Shown here: positions 1-11,900 of the stretch, one piece after another
How the letters are laid out: every line of letters begins with the position of its first letter
How positions within the stretch are numbered: position 1 is the stretch's first letter
NCBI RefSeq assembly: GCF_949987515.2
Contig: NC_082698.1
Span: forward strand, 32,826,070-32,890,069
From: Delphinus delphis
Taxonomy: Eukaryota > Chordata > Mammalia > Artiodactyla > Delphinidae
Direction: 5' to 3'
DNA length: 64,000 bases
Translations under genes and position numbers: made by a program
Notes under the pieces: model-generated
The model's database searches: none
What the model was told of the DNA's origin: nothing
Seen by the model: only the letters and a program-made list of their open reading frames with translations

Positions 1-480
1 CTTGTGTATCTTCCTGGAATATTGTTTACCCTCTTTTTACACAATTGATCACATACTCTGCTACTATCTGAAATCTTGCTTTTTTCACTTAATCTTGAAG
101 ATTACCCCACATCCATGCATGCAAAGCTCCCTTGCTCTCTCTTAATTTACTTTTTTTTTTCTTAACATCTTTATTGGAGTATAATTGCTTTACAATGGTG
201 TGGCTTAATTTACTTTTAATGCCATTGTATTTTGTGTATGTACCATTACTTGTTTAACCACTACCCTACTGAGGAACATTCAGGCTAGTTCTGTTTTTTG
301 CTATTAAGTAATGTTGTAATAAATAATCTTGTATATGTCATTTTTCAGTAAGCAAGTATATCTATAAGACAAATTCCTGAAATGGAATTTCTGGGTGAAA
401 AAATATGTGCATCTGTAAATTAATCGATGTCAAATTGCCCTTCATAGAAGTTGTATCAATGCATGTGCTACCCTACAGAG
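1..480 (-). mobile_element. Old L1 fragment (antisense), split by a small insertion
   Basis: The text resembles the antisense 3' region of old mammalian L1s (gaacattcaggctagttctg... through ...caaattgcccttcatagaag, read on the plus strand). It is diverged and runs off the left edge. A much younger L1 3' tail is inserted at 155-203. Confidence 0.55.
151..203 (-). mobile_element. Minimal 5'-truncated L1 insertion with perfect target duplication
   Basis: About 50 bases of an artiodactyl/cetacean L1 3' end (antisense, T-run first) are flanked by identical 14-base copies cttaatttactttt at 141-154 and 204-217. The body, cttaacatctttattggagt and following, matches the start of the L1 fragment type also seen at 62137-62530. 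Confidence 0.75.
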
Positions 481-2982
481 TAGCAAAGTCTTCTGAGTTT
501 TCTAAAGTACACATACCAAGGAACCAAAGCACATACATAGGAAGTAATGGAGACAATTTGATATGACCCAATGACCATGGGCTAATTGGATTCTCATTGT
601 TCCTTTGCTCTCTCTCGGGTACATAATCTGGACCTCTTATATAGATTTAGAGTTATTTAACTTCACAATTCTAAAATTAAACTCCACATTAAAGAGGTTT
701 CTAATTTACAAACTGATATTTAGCTGCATTTCAGACTGTCAGAACCTCATGAAATAGAAGGGATGGGTTTAATCTTTGTTTTTTAAGGTTTCAAATTTGA
801 TACCTCTGAAACCTATGGCTCAGAAAGCTTTTGGTCTTGCACCCCTTTACTCTCTTAAACATTTCTGAGGACTGGACTCCAAAGAGCTTCTGGTTCATGT
901 GGGATATATATATTTTACAATATTTAAAAGCAAAACTAAAAAGTTTCCACTTGTTTATTTAAAATGATTCCATTATAACATAAATAATAACTTTTCTTAT
1001 GAAAAGTAACTATTTTTTTTAATTAGTGATAAAAATAAGCATTGTTTCATAGTGTTGCAAATCTGGCTTAGGAGGTGATAGCTGGCATAGCACCTTGTGG
1101 AACCCAGTGGAACCTTTTCTTGTGGACTGGACTTCTATGGTAAAACATTTTCTGCCCTACCTTGATACCAGATATGTCTGCTCCTTACCCTCCTGCTATA
1201 AATCCTCACCCACCATTTCCAGGAAGTGATGGGCAGTGTCAAGATTCACGGGTTCTTTGTGAACTGGTTTTCCAAATCTGGTGTTCAAATAGGCTAAAAC
1301 TTGAATGGGTCTTTGTGGATCACAGAGGGTCCCTCTTGCAGAACTCTAAGTGAATATGGTAGCTGTATTAGATTTGATGTAAGGGACCAAAGGGGTCATA
1401 TAGTAGTGTGTTTGGGGTAATGCCCAGGCTTCACATGCCCAGCCTACACTGTAATTACCAAATCATCATGCCCAGTACTGACCATGGCTCCATACACCTA
1501 GATCAGAGGCCAGCATGTTATCAAAGAGATCTGGCTCTTCCTACTGGATTACCCTCAGTAGACTAATTATGCTTATTGGGTGAAAGGATAAGAGGCTAGA
1601 AGAGCCATGCTGAGTTTGAAGAATGGTACATGTGAAACACACAGAGAATCAGTCTCACCCCCCTAGTCAGAGCCAAGTGTGATACTCACAGAGCTAAAGC
1701 CAGAACTGGAAAGACGGTGACACCTATGGGTAAGATAAAAAGACTGGTGACCATTGGCAGCCCTACATGGGCAGATCAGCCAGAAAATTAGAGCTGTCAA
1801 ACAGTAGAATTCTGTGCCAGCAGGAGGGAGCCAAATGAGGTTTGTAATCCGGAAAACTGTTCATACCATTCCTGGTGAGACTGCTCAGGGGGAAGGACCC
1901 TGCGCTAGGCATCATTTTGAAGAGGAAGTGAATGCTCAACTCTACCATAGTAACCACAGTTCAATACTTAAGTGTTTTTGTCCTCCTTTGGGGTCTACAA
2001 GTCCTTCTATGACACTTATTTGTAACATGGGTTGGGGCAAGTAATATTTTTCTATTTAATAATTGAAGCAAATGAGGAAAACAGGCTCAAGGACACTAAG
2101 TGGAAGGGCCTGGCTGGAAAGTGATTACACCACACCCAGATCTTCAGACAGCTAATCCAGTGTTTTATCCATTCTTCCAAGGTGGACTAGTATGGGTGGG
2201 AGAAGCTGGAGACAGTGGAAGAAACAGAAGCTCAGCTGAGCCGTTGGAGACTAAGAGGCTTTAGAGAGCAAAGAAGAGAGGGCAAAGAAAGCAGGCGAAA
2301 CACAAAGGAAGGGATCTCTTGGCAAATGTGGGAGTTGGTGGGGAGACTGACCCGAGTATCAAATTTGTATTGGGACACAAGAAATCAAGTTGGAAAAGTA
2401 GGAATAGGGTTAGATGAATAATTTGGATGTGATGTGGTACATAAGAAGGCATTGCTATGGCTACATGAGAACCAGAGTAACAATGAAAGCAGGGCCTTAG
2501 GAAGATTAGTCTGGCAGTGGAACAAGGATCTGAGTGGAACAAAGAGTCTAGAAGCAGATAACCAGGATACTGTTGTGGTGATTCAGGTGTGAGGTGATAA
2601 GTCTCTCAGACTAAGACGGCAGCAGTGGAAAGGTGAGGAAAGAAGAATTCACAAGACAATAAGAAGACAGACACTCCATGACTTAGTAACAGATTAGCTA
2701 TAGGAACAAAAGCTGCTCCAAGCTCTGAGGAGCTAGAAAAATAAAGGCCTCACTGGAACATAAGATTAGGACCTTTATTTCTGAGACATTAGATTTGATG
2801 TAACAGTATCAGAGAGACAGATAAATAATTTGAAACTTATTACATCATAACTGAATGGCCAGAGGTCAATCTCTTTAAGAAGTACATTTTGAAGCACATG
2901 GATGAAAAAAGAAATAAGGTATATTAGCTAGCACATATGCTATAATCATAAAAACCAAAATATAGTTTTCTTTCATATTAAT
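481..2982. other. Downstream flank, nothing recognised
   Basis: There are no splice-compatible coding blocks and no clear repeat. Short open frames (up to 93 codons) have no family likeness. A poly(A) hexamer candidate at 2779-2774 (minus) could belong to SLC35G1. Confidence 0.5.
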
Positions 2983-2988
2983 TTTATT
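2983..2988 (-). promoter_or_regulatory. Candidate distal poly(A) signal AATAAA for SLC35G1
   Basis: A hexamer lies 2.27 kb beyond the stop codon in an A/T-rich context. It is chosen as the outer candidate of several; nothing in the sequence proves its use. Confidence 0.3.
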
Positions 2989-5259
2989 AGCAATTATAAA
3001 ATAAAACCAGTTTATGAAAATAGTTCCCTTTTCAAGATATAGGAACTACAGTCTTTGCAAAATATACGCACCCATAATTGTTACAATACATATCCTTGTA
3101 TATACCCTGGACATTATAAAAGTATTTAAGAGTCACACCCTGTAAAAGTTGGGAGAAGAAACATTTTCTCCAACTTTGGTCATATATTGTGACATTCAAG
3201 CACTTAAACCACACTGTTGAAATAAAACATGTCTCTAGTGTACAGGCCCAAAGGCATTTAACTTTCAAGGTCCCATAGGTTCTTTTATTGTGCAAGGTAA
3301 AGAACCAGGAGAGGGTTCCCTGAGAGTTCATTTACCTTATGTAGCTCAAGCAGTGGTTTACTTTCCGTACTTAATCATGGAACTAAAGGAGGGATCTTGG
3401 GCAGGTCCCCTCCCTAGCATCCCTAAACATGGAGCATGTCTCCTACAAGAGGACTCTAACCCTTGAGCCCTAAGACACTCTAATTCTATAATTATCTAAC
3501 ATACTTGCAAAATGATGCTTTTGCAACTCTAAACTCTAATATTGCAGATTAGGCTAAAGTTATAAAGATAGTGTGACTTTCCTAAATAGACCATTTAGGA
3601 TTTATCTGGTGGGAAGCACTTGGGAAGATCAGCAAGCCAAAAATTTCCTCTTGGAACTACTGGAAAAGATCCTTTTCTCACCAAGGCATAAACCTCAGAA
3701 GCCCCAGTTCTTTCTTACTTCGGAAGAATTGTGATGAAACAGTGGGAAAGAGCCTATAATCTTTCAAATCTGTAGGCTTAAGATAAGAGCTCTGACACAG
3801 TAAGAGCTGGAGACCATTATAGCCTCACCAGTAAAGGGTTCACTGTGACAAAGAGCCATTTGCGTGTACCCTCTACTTCCTGATTAACCTCCCAAGGTTT
3901 CCTAAATATTACATTCTCTCTTTAACTGCAGAATACTGGCCTGATGAAGTTCCAGACATAAAATGTGTTTGAATTCATGATGTTAGTATCATGGTGCAGC
4001 ACTGACACTTAATATCATACTGATATACTAGAATTTAACAGTGATTTTGTTTTCCTATTGAAGAAACTACAAAAATCAATCGACCATGGATTCACAGGTC
4101 TTTACATTTACTATATAACATGAAGCATTATTATATATAACTCCATAAGGGAAAAAGACTACAAAAATAAGTTTACTAGGATTACTGTATTTTAAAAAGT
4201 AATTTTAAAAAAATATACTCCAAAGTCCCCTAAGTATTTGGTTTAGAAGGTAAGAGAGGTATCTTAATAGGGTGAACCATAAGGAACTATGGTTTTTGTA
4301 AGTTAAAAAGGTAAAATCTCATCAATTTCTTATGGTTCAACCTAATAAAGCCCTGAGAAAATTTTATTTGGCATCACACCATAAATTCAAGGAGAATTTA
4401 TAGAAAATCACATTTCTAGTATAGGGAAAATACTTCAGGATGGAAATGTGCACACTGGCCATGCCAAGATTTCTTTCTTATGATTTTTAAACACCTTAAC
4501 TTAGAAAGTTAAGAAAAATTTAGTGCAGTTTCAAAAAAAAACAGAGGACAATTAGACTTACAGAATGTAGCTACAGATGATAATGCCACTAAAACAGAAC
4601 ACTATTAGCCAAATTTGGTGATTTAAAGATTTTTTTTTTAAGTTTATGTATGAAATTTCAGCATTAGAGTGAAAAGGCACAAATATGGGTTAAAAGAATG
4701 ACAATAATTTATAAAAGCCTTGAAAATAAGGCTAATTCATTTGTTTTATTAATACCATTAAGTAGGCACCTACTCCAGCTTTGGCCTCCTAAATGGGATT
4801 ACATTTCAAATGAATTCTCAACACAACACTAATTATACAGCAGCATTATTATCAATAAGTTTCTTAGCCTCTACACTGCTAAAAGAGAATCTAAAATTTC
4901 TTCCCACCTATATCCCATCAGTACCAAAAATACACTTTTAAAAATTACATATATTTATACTTAAGAGTCATAAAAAATTGTGCAGTTTTTCTTCAACTAA
5001 TGATGTGTTCTCTTACCAAATGCCACCCCAACAACCAAAGCCAAAACCAAAACCAAAAAATAACTGACACACAAAAAATAATAATTGCTACACCCAACTG
5101 ACTGGCTATCCTCAACTAATTAAAGACATACCATATTCAAAAATGGTACCTTAACTATGAAATGTATATAGTCAGTGAAGTAAATGCAGATTTTCCAGGT
5201 GTGTATGCGGGTGGTATGTCTCAACTGGGTGATGGTGTACACATTTCAGCAATGATGCT
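2983..5259 (-). other. SLC35G1 3' UTR region (extent uncertain)
   Basis: AT-rich sequence, free of recognisable SINEs or L1, follows the stop codon. Candidate AATAAA hexamers on the minus strand lie at 4750-4745, 4368-4363 and 2988-2983, with another just beyond at 2779-2774. The absence of young repeats is compatible with a long UTR under some constraint. Which site is used cannot be decided here. Confidence 0.5.
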
Positions 5260-5998
5260 TTATTTGGAGCTCTGGTACCATTTACGAACGGCCGCTCCAA
5301 TGCTACTGGCTACTACGCATAAGGAGCCACCCACTGTCCACCACGACGGCACATCATGAAAGAAAATAATCTGAAAGATAAAAGCGAAGACCACATCCAT
5401 AGTCTTCATTAATGCTACTAGTCCTGCTTTTTCTATTTGAATGGCTTTTGCGAGAAACATCTGACCTCCCAAACCAAACAGCCCAATTAGTATGAGAAAT
5501 AGCCTGTCCAACCCACAGTGCGGCAGACTCCACTCTCCTAATATAGAAAGGGCAACGATGCACTCGGTAAGGCCAGCTACTACATAATACCAAATGCTCA
5601 ACATGTAGTCCACAGATGTCCCTATTTTCCTTAGGATAACTAAAGTCACGGCAGCAAACACAGCGTGTACAAGTGCTGCGAAAGCACCTTTCAGGTGAAC
5701 TGAATAGTCTTTATCCGTCTCCACGACTTCGGAACCAAACAAAAATGGCGGCCTCACGATAAGGATCACTCCGGTGATTGTGAATGCAGTGAAGACAGCG
5801 TCCCAAGGGCTATACTTTTCCTTGAGAAATATGCAAGCAATTATAGATGTAAACACTGGACAGCTAAATGAGATAACCGTGGCGTCAGCGAGGGATGTTG
5901 ACTGGTAGGCGTAGTATAAAAGGATCATGGCACTAGAACCAAGGACTCCTCTGAGAAGGAGGAAGATTCGTTGACCTTTGGGGCCTATAAACCCAGTT
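5260..5998 (-). CDS. SLC35G1: SLC35G1 exon 3, terminal coding part (residues 120-365)
   Basis: The acceptor is ATTTACAG, ending at 5999. The first base completes Lys120 and the frame continues TGFIGPKGQR. This exon carries about eight helices: roughly 131-150, 156-178, 185-201, 224-242, 252-273, 285-304, 314-333 and 339-356. A charged loop (EVVETDKDYS, 210-219) separates the two EamA halves. The stop TAA is at 5262-5260. An AATAAA hexamer (5264-5259) overlaps the stop codon. A start at Met144 (5928) would give only a 222-residue fragment without the first helices and is not the real start. Confidence 0.96.
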
Positions 5999-8900
5999 CT
6001 GTAAATTCAAAGGAAGGAATGCATATTAAATGAACTCGGTATTTGTTTTCAAATTACATTTTTAAATTAAGCATTATCTTAAAAGTCCTAACTATCAGAA
6101 AACAAGGCAATAGTAAATTAATTATGTCTACAACTATTATACACCTTTTAGAAAGTGTTTCCTAAATATAGCTAATGACATTAAAGTGTTCACAGTAGAA
6201 TCAAAAATAGCACAAGAGAAATACATAAATAGTATAAGTCAGCAAATATAATTTTCCCTAGGTATAGGTACATGCCTGCAAAAAAGACAAAAAGGAAAAT
6301 ATACTGAAATGTTCATCATGGTTATACCTTAATAGGTGGACTCATAGGTAATTTTCCTTTCTATTTATTTTCCCCAAATTTTCTATAATGAAAAGTGTTA
6401 TTTTTATAATAAATACAATTTCATTATTTAGCTGCCCTGTATAAGAAAACTTGGGAATGCGAGTGTGCATTCTCAATCTTAGTGAGTTTTTCTGTTACAG
6501 CTGAAAGCAATGCTAAAATTTATTTCAGGCATTGAATATGAGACAACTTCTCATTGTTCTCCTTAGGAAAAGAGTTAAAATACGCTGGAAAAGAAACTGT
6601 AGCATTTGGATAAATATAACAACTGCTGCTCAAATGCTTTACACTTAAATATTTACGAAGCAGAGTGCTGTGTAAGTTCCTGGCTAGGTGCGGCTCACTG
6701 GTCTGTGCCAGAGCTGGCCTTTGTAGAGCAGCGTCTAGGCTTGACATAGGGAGCCCTTGGTCTCTGGAGTTAGAAATGAAAGTGTGGTCACCTTTGGTCC
6801 ATACTTTGAAAAGCTGAGAGTTTTTCATGATAGTGAAACATAAAATGGGTCAAAACAGATTAGTGCCAACAACTTAAGAAAATTCTTCTAAGTGCCTTCC
6901 TGCCAATACCTTTACTCCAAAATGGAGAGAATGATTGTGTTAGCATCAGTGGTCTGTTGCCACCTTTAGACATTTCTGAAGTCTTACCTACCATCGTTTC
7001 CTAAAATATTGTGACTTGTCCACACCTACACGGGAATTTCTGACAATATTTCTGATCTTAGAGGATTTTCACCTTTTTCACCAAAGACTTGGGATAAGGA
7101 GTGAAACTATTCTAAGTAAATCTGCACTGAGTTATAGATACAAAGAGACTTTGGTAGCAAGTGACTGAAGCTTTTAATCTGGAGTTTAAGCATCTTTACC
7201 CAAAAAGAAAAAGAGCCAGACAGCCACCAGGAACCCAACAGGCGCTCCTCCCAGGCGTCTAAGTACACGGGGGTCTGTAGAGGTTACAACAGTGTGGGGG
7301 AGGTATAATTTTCACCTGGGGAGGGTGTGTGTATGGGGTCCATGTAGAAGGGGAAGGGAGGCTGGGCGGGGAGAGAAGAGTAAGGATGGGGACTACAGTT
7401 TTCGTACAGGGTAGAGGACAAAGGATATCATTCCCTCCAGTTTACAGATGAGGACACTGAACAAGAAAAGAGCTAAAGAGGCCTTTCTCAAGATCCACTT
7501 TCCCCTTTCCCATGGCACCCTAGTGGGAAGACCTAAATATTATTACTGTAACCTTCTGTCTGCCCTGGTAGGAGAGCAGCCTGTTCTACTTAAAGAAACC
7601 TCTGACACTAGGAGACACTACTGTTTCCTCCTGTTTACTTTTTTCTTCCAAATACTAGTTACGCCAAAGGAAAGAGGGAGGGTGGTACAAGATGGGGGGA
7701 ATTGTACAAGGAAAGCTTTGTTCTCAAAATAGGGGGTGGTAAATAACTGAATCTCTTTCCCCTCCTTTGTTTGGGCATGTGGTTGGTGCTTATGAGAGCA
7801 TCTTCTGTGGGTGGATCCTTGTGACTTTTCATTAATCTGAGCCAAAGGGTGTAGGGACTGGTAAAGCTATGAGAGGGATAAAGCAGAGTCTGTAGAGTAG
7901 ATAATTTAAGCAGGTCAAAAGATTTACAAACATTTATTAATACCTTCTACTTTGCAGGTAAGAAATACTTACTTTCTGTATATTAAGCAAGGGATAATGA
8001 TTAGCATTTGGAACACACATCGGAATGCACTAATTTCTACAGCGTGGATGTCTTGCACTTTTTTAACAAATAAAGAGCCCACTGAGAAGAGGAACGCAGA
8101 CAATAATGTGTAAAACAAGCCAAGTCCAGGACAGGGTGCTTTCTTCTCAGCTTCTGAAAAAGATTAAATTCTGGTTAGTCCTTGCTTCCAAGGGTATGTT
8201 TAATCACTTTTACTTAGAAATTGAGAAAAATGGAACAACATTAATAGCTAACAGCCTACAAAAATTACCTCCTAAGCATATCCGTTCTCTGGATCTGAAC
8301 CATTTTCCCCACGAAGAATAAAGAACCATAGACAAAGGGCAACAATTTAAACCTACCTTTTTAGAATGCAGTTCACCCTACAAAATGGATCTCTTTGTCT
8401 CACTGAAGACTCATCCCTCACTCCTAAAGTCAAAAGGAAGTAAAAAGCTTGCCAAGATGGTGAAAGAAATCTTTAAGAAATGCTTATCAAGATGGCTAGA
8501 GAAAAATGCTTCCAAGTGATATTTTATATCATCTCATTGGTGAACTCGGCTTTATGTAGAAAGTGTTCTTTTCTGGAAAACAGGTCCTAACTGTGTGATA
8601 TGGCTACTTCTTGATTAGCTGACTTCCCCCACAAGCCTGTAAGCTCCTCCAGGGCTAAGATCTCAGCTGCCCTGTTCAGGCCTGGCCCATGGAAGACCCT
8701 GAATAAATAATTGCTGAAGGAAATAATATAAGAAAATTTCGTGGAAAGATGTAGGGTCTAACACCACAGGCAAAAGCATAATCTGAGAAGGCTCTCTGTT
8801 TAGTTATTTTGAACAGTTAAGGAGATCTTAAAGTTTTCACGGTTTACGACTTATCTTCCATTTAGAACATAAACTCTTTGAGGCTAGGGCCTAGGTTATC

Positions 8901-11900
8901 TATCCCTCTGACTTAGTACTTAAAAGTGCTTAAAAATTTAAAAAAACAAAAAACAGGACTGCCATCTGATTCTTGGTTTGATCTGAACCAGGAAACTTCT
9001 GCTTTCTCCAGGGCATCAAGTATTCAATCCATTAATGACAGTCTGTAGGAGCAGCCACTGCCTCTGTCTTAAACAGCTGCCTAAGACAGGAGTAGAACCT
9101 GCTTTCAGTCTCACCCCCATCATTCAGAGGACAGCAAAATGCAACAGGGTAAGCAGAGAACTTAAAAAGATAGGCCACACACTGAGGAATATTTTTTTTT
9201 TCTTTTTTGAAACGAACACAAAAACAAGGACAGAATAGGAAGGAAACACAGTACTGGCCCTTGTTAGTTAAGAGCATAGCAGAGGTGAAGGATGTGTAGG
9301 CACATGCAATTTGTAGTAAAACAAGGATTATCATTCCAATCTAGGAATTTACAATGGGTTACTCAGCCATAAAACAGTATTGCACAAAGTTTGTTTGTTT
9401 TAATGCCCTTTTCTGATAAACACAAACACCAGGTAATACATTTCAACATCCTCATGTTAATTAGATACCTTTGCCCACAAGTGACAAACAGTTTGCAAAG
9501 TGGGACCAAACTCTGATGATGCACAATCTTCCTGGGGGTACACTTCAGCCTTTGTAGTAAAAGATGCCATTCTGGTCAGTGGTCTCCACCTTTTCCTGTT
9601 CTAGGTGTACTGCTGAAGAGAATGACTTGGAGCTAGCAGTCATCACGTAATAGGTTATCCATTATAAGTACCCGAATCCTCCACGTCGTGTTCTATATCT
9701 ATGTGCTCAGATACTGTAGGAACCAAACTGCACATACCCACTCAGCCCATGAGAAGGAAGCTTTAGAAGACTTCCAAGTTAAGCACCACAAAATACATGT
9801 ATTGGCTCTGGTCAGCCTTAGAGGTCAGTTTCTGAAATTTCAGAATGCAGGTCCAAATAAAATAGTTTTCTTTCTATAAATTTATTTATTTTTTATTTTT
9901 GGCTGTGTTGAGTCTTCATTGCTGTGTGCGGGCTTTCTCTAGTTGCGGTGAGCAGGGGCTACCTGCGTTGCGGTGTGCAGGCTTCTCATTGCGGTGGCTT
10001 CTCTTGTTGCGGAGCACAGGGTCTAGGCACATGGGCTTCAGTAGTTGTGGCTCGCGGGCTCTAGAGAGCAGGCTCAGTAGTTGTGGTGCACGGGCTAGGT
10101 TGCTCTGCAGCAGGTGGGATCTTCCCGGACCAGGGCTCGAACCTGTGTCCCCTGCATGGGCAGGCGTATTCTTAACCACTGTGCCACCAGGGAAGCCCCA
10201 AAATAGTTTTTCTTAAAAGAAACCCAATCCTTACATAGAACCTACACCCTCAGAAAGAACAGAATAGGAAGATCGAGGACAGAAAACATCTCCCTGGTCT
10301 ATATTTCAAGGATCTTCTCCAACCTAAACTTTTAAAATTTTCTCCAGGAATATTTTAACTTAACATGATATTTTAACTCTTTTAAAACTTGAAGTTACAA
10401 GGTCTAGTTTAACTTGATTATTTGTTATAAGACTGAGGACTGGTTCTCCTCAGGCAGACCTCAGTCTCTTACAGAATAGTAATTTCAATTCTCTCTGTCA
10501 AAGGAGATGGACAAGAGAGTAGCATAATCCAAAGAGGCATCTGCCTATGTAATATGCTTCCATGACCATATTCCACTGAAAACATACCTAATAATTTGGC
10601 AACTGTAAATAATTCAAGTTAAGTAAGTGGCCACAGTGCGATTTCCTGAGTCAGAAGAAAACTGAAAAGTTGCTCACTTTCTCTATCCTCTGCTTTAAAC
10701 TGGTGATTCACTACCCAGGTTGGGAATTAGAATCAACTGAGGAACTTTTAAAACTTCAATGCCAGCCCTACCCTAGACCCACTGAAATAGGACCTCGGTC
10801 ACTGTAAAAAGTTCTACTGGTTTCAGGGCCACTGCTACCCTAAGGAACTCACTCCTTCCAGGGGGATGTGAGGCACAGACTTAAGACAACTTCTTTTCCT
10901 TGCTTCAGTCTAAGATCCACACTGTCCCTCAAGAAAATAAACAGGTGTCTTAGGATAGCTGTGTGCTGTCTGGGAAGGTTATCCAAGAATGTAAGAAAAA
11001 TGGGTAACAGTTTCAACCTGAACTTGAAAATGAACTTTCTTGAGATAACCAGTTGGGTTAAGAAGCTAAAATGATACTGTCACAAAGTTCAATGACCACA
11101 GTACGGGGGGGTGGGGGGGTGTTAAAATGTTTCTATGGCAATCCCATTTTTGGAATATTATCTGGTCACTTTATCTAAGTCTTATTATTAGCAACTTTCT
11201 TTGAAATTAAAAGACCCCTCAAGATTCTTAGGTGGAACTGCTTACGTAGGTTTTGCCACCTTCTGCCTGAAGTATGCCTCTTTGGTTCACAAACAGGGGA
11301 ATCATTTAAAAGTTTGCAAGGACTATCTCAGCAGTCCATCGTAACAACATTCAGCCATAGGATGCTAAGATGAGAAACTGACTTCTTCAAAGCTGCACAT
11401 CTGGTCAGCTCAGCTGAAGGTAACCCTTACATAAATGATCAGAAACCTGATCATTTCTCTTAGCATTAAGGACAAAAATGCAGCAAGAACCATCTCCCTG
11501 GGGTTTGTCTCTCCACAAAATGTGTGAATTTTCTGACTCTCAAGAAGTGCAGACAGAAAGCGGGATCGGCTAAGAGACATAGAAATCCCAGGTCACACTT
11601 AAGGGAGGTGATCCAGAGGATGAGGTGGTGCAGACTGTGTAATTTTGTCTTGAAAGGACATCTGCCTATTTCTCTTTTCTTTGAGGAAGCTGCTCCAGGT
11701 GGGTGGTGGAGTTTAAGGAGGAATGTGCTTGGGGCTAGGAGAAAGGGCTCTGGGCTGGGTCGCTAGCAAACTGGGATCCTATCCCTGGTGCTGCCCGGAC
11801 CTGTGAAGTGTCTCATCCACACATGCTAGATCTTCGAAAAAACAAAACAAAACAAAAAAACCCTCCCAAAGCCCTCACCTTCCCAGGCCTCAATTTCATC

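Noticed and set aside
5354..5593. 79-codon minus-strand frame inside exon 3
   Set aside because: It overlaps the conserved SLC35G1 frame in another phase.
9874..10199. tRNA gene in the SINE head
   Set aside because: It has A- and B-box-like motifs but no tRNA fold; it is a tRNA-derived SINE.
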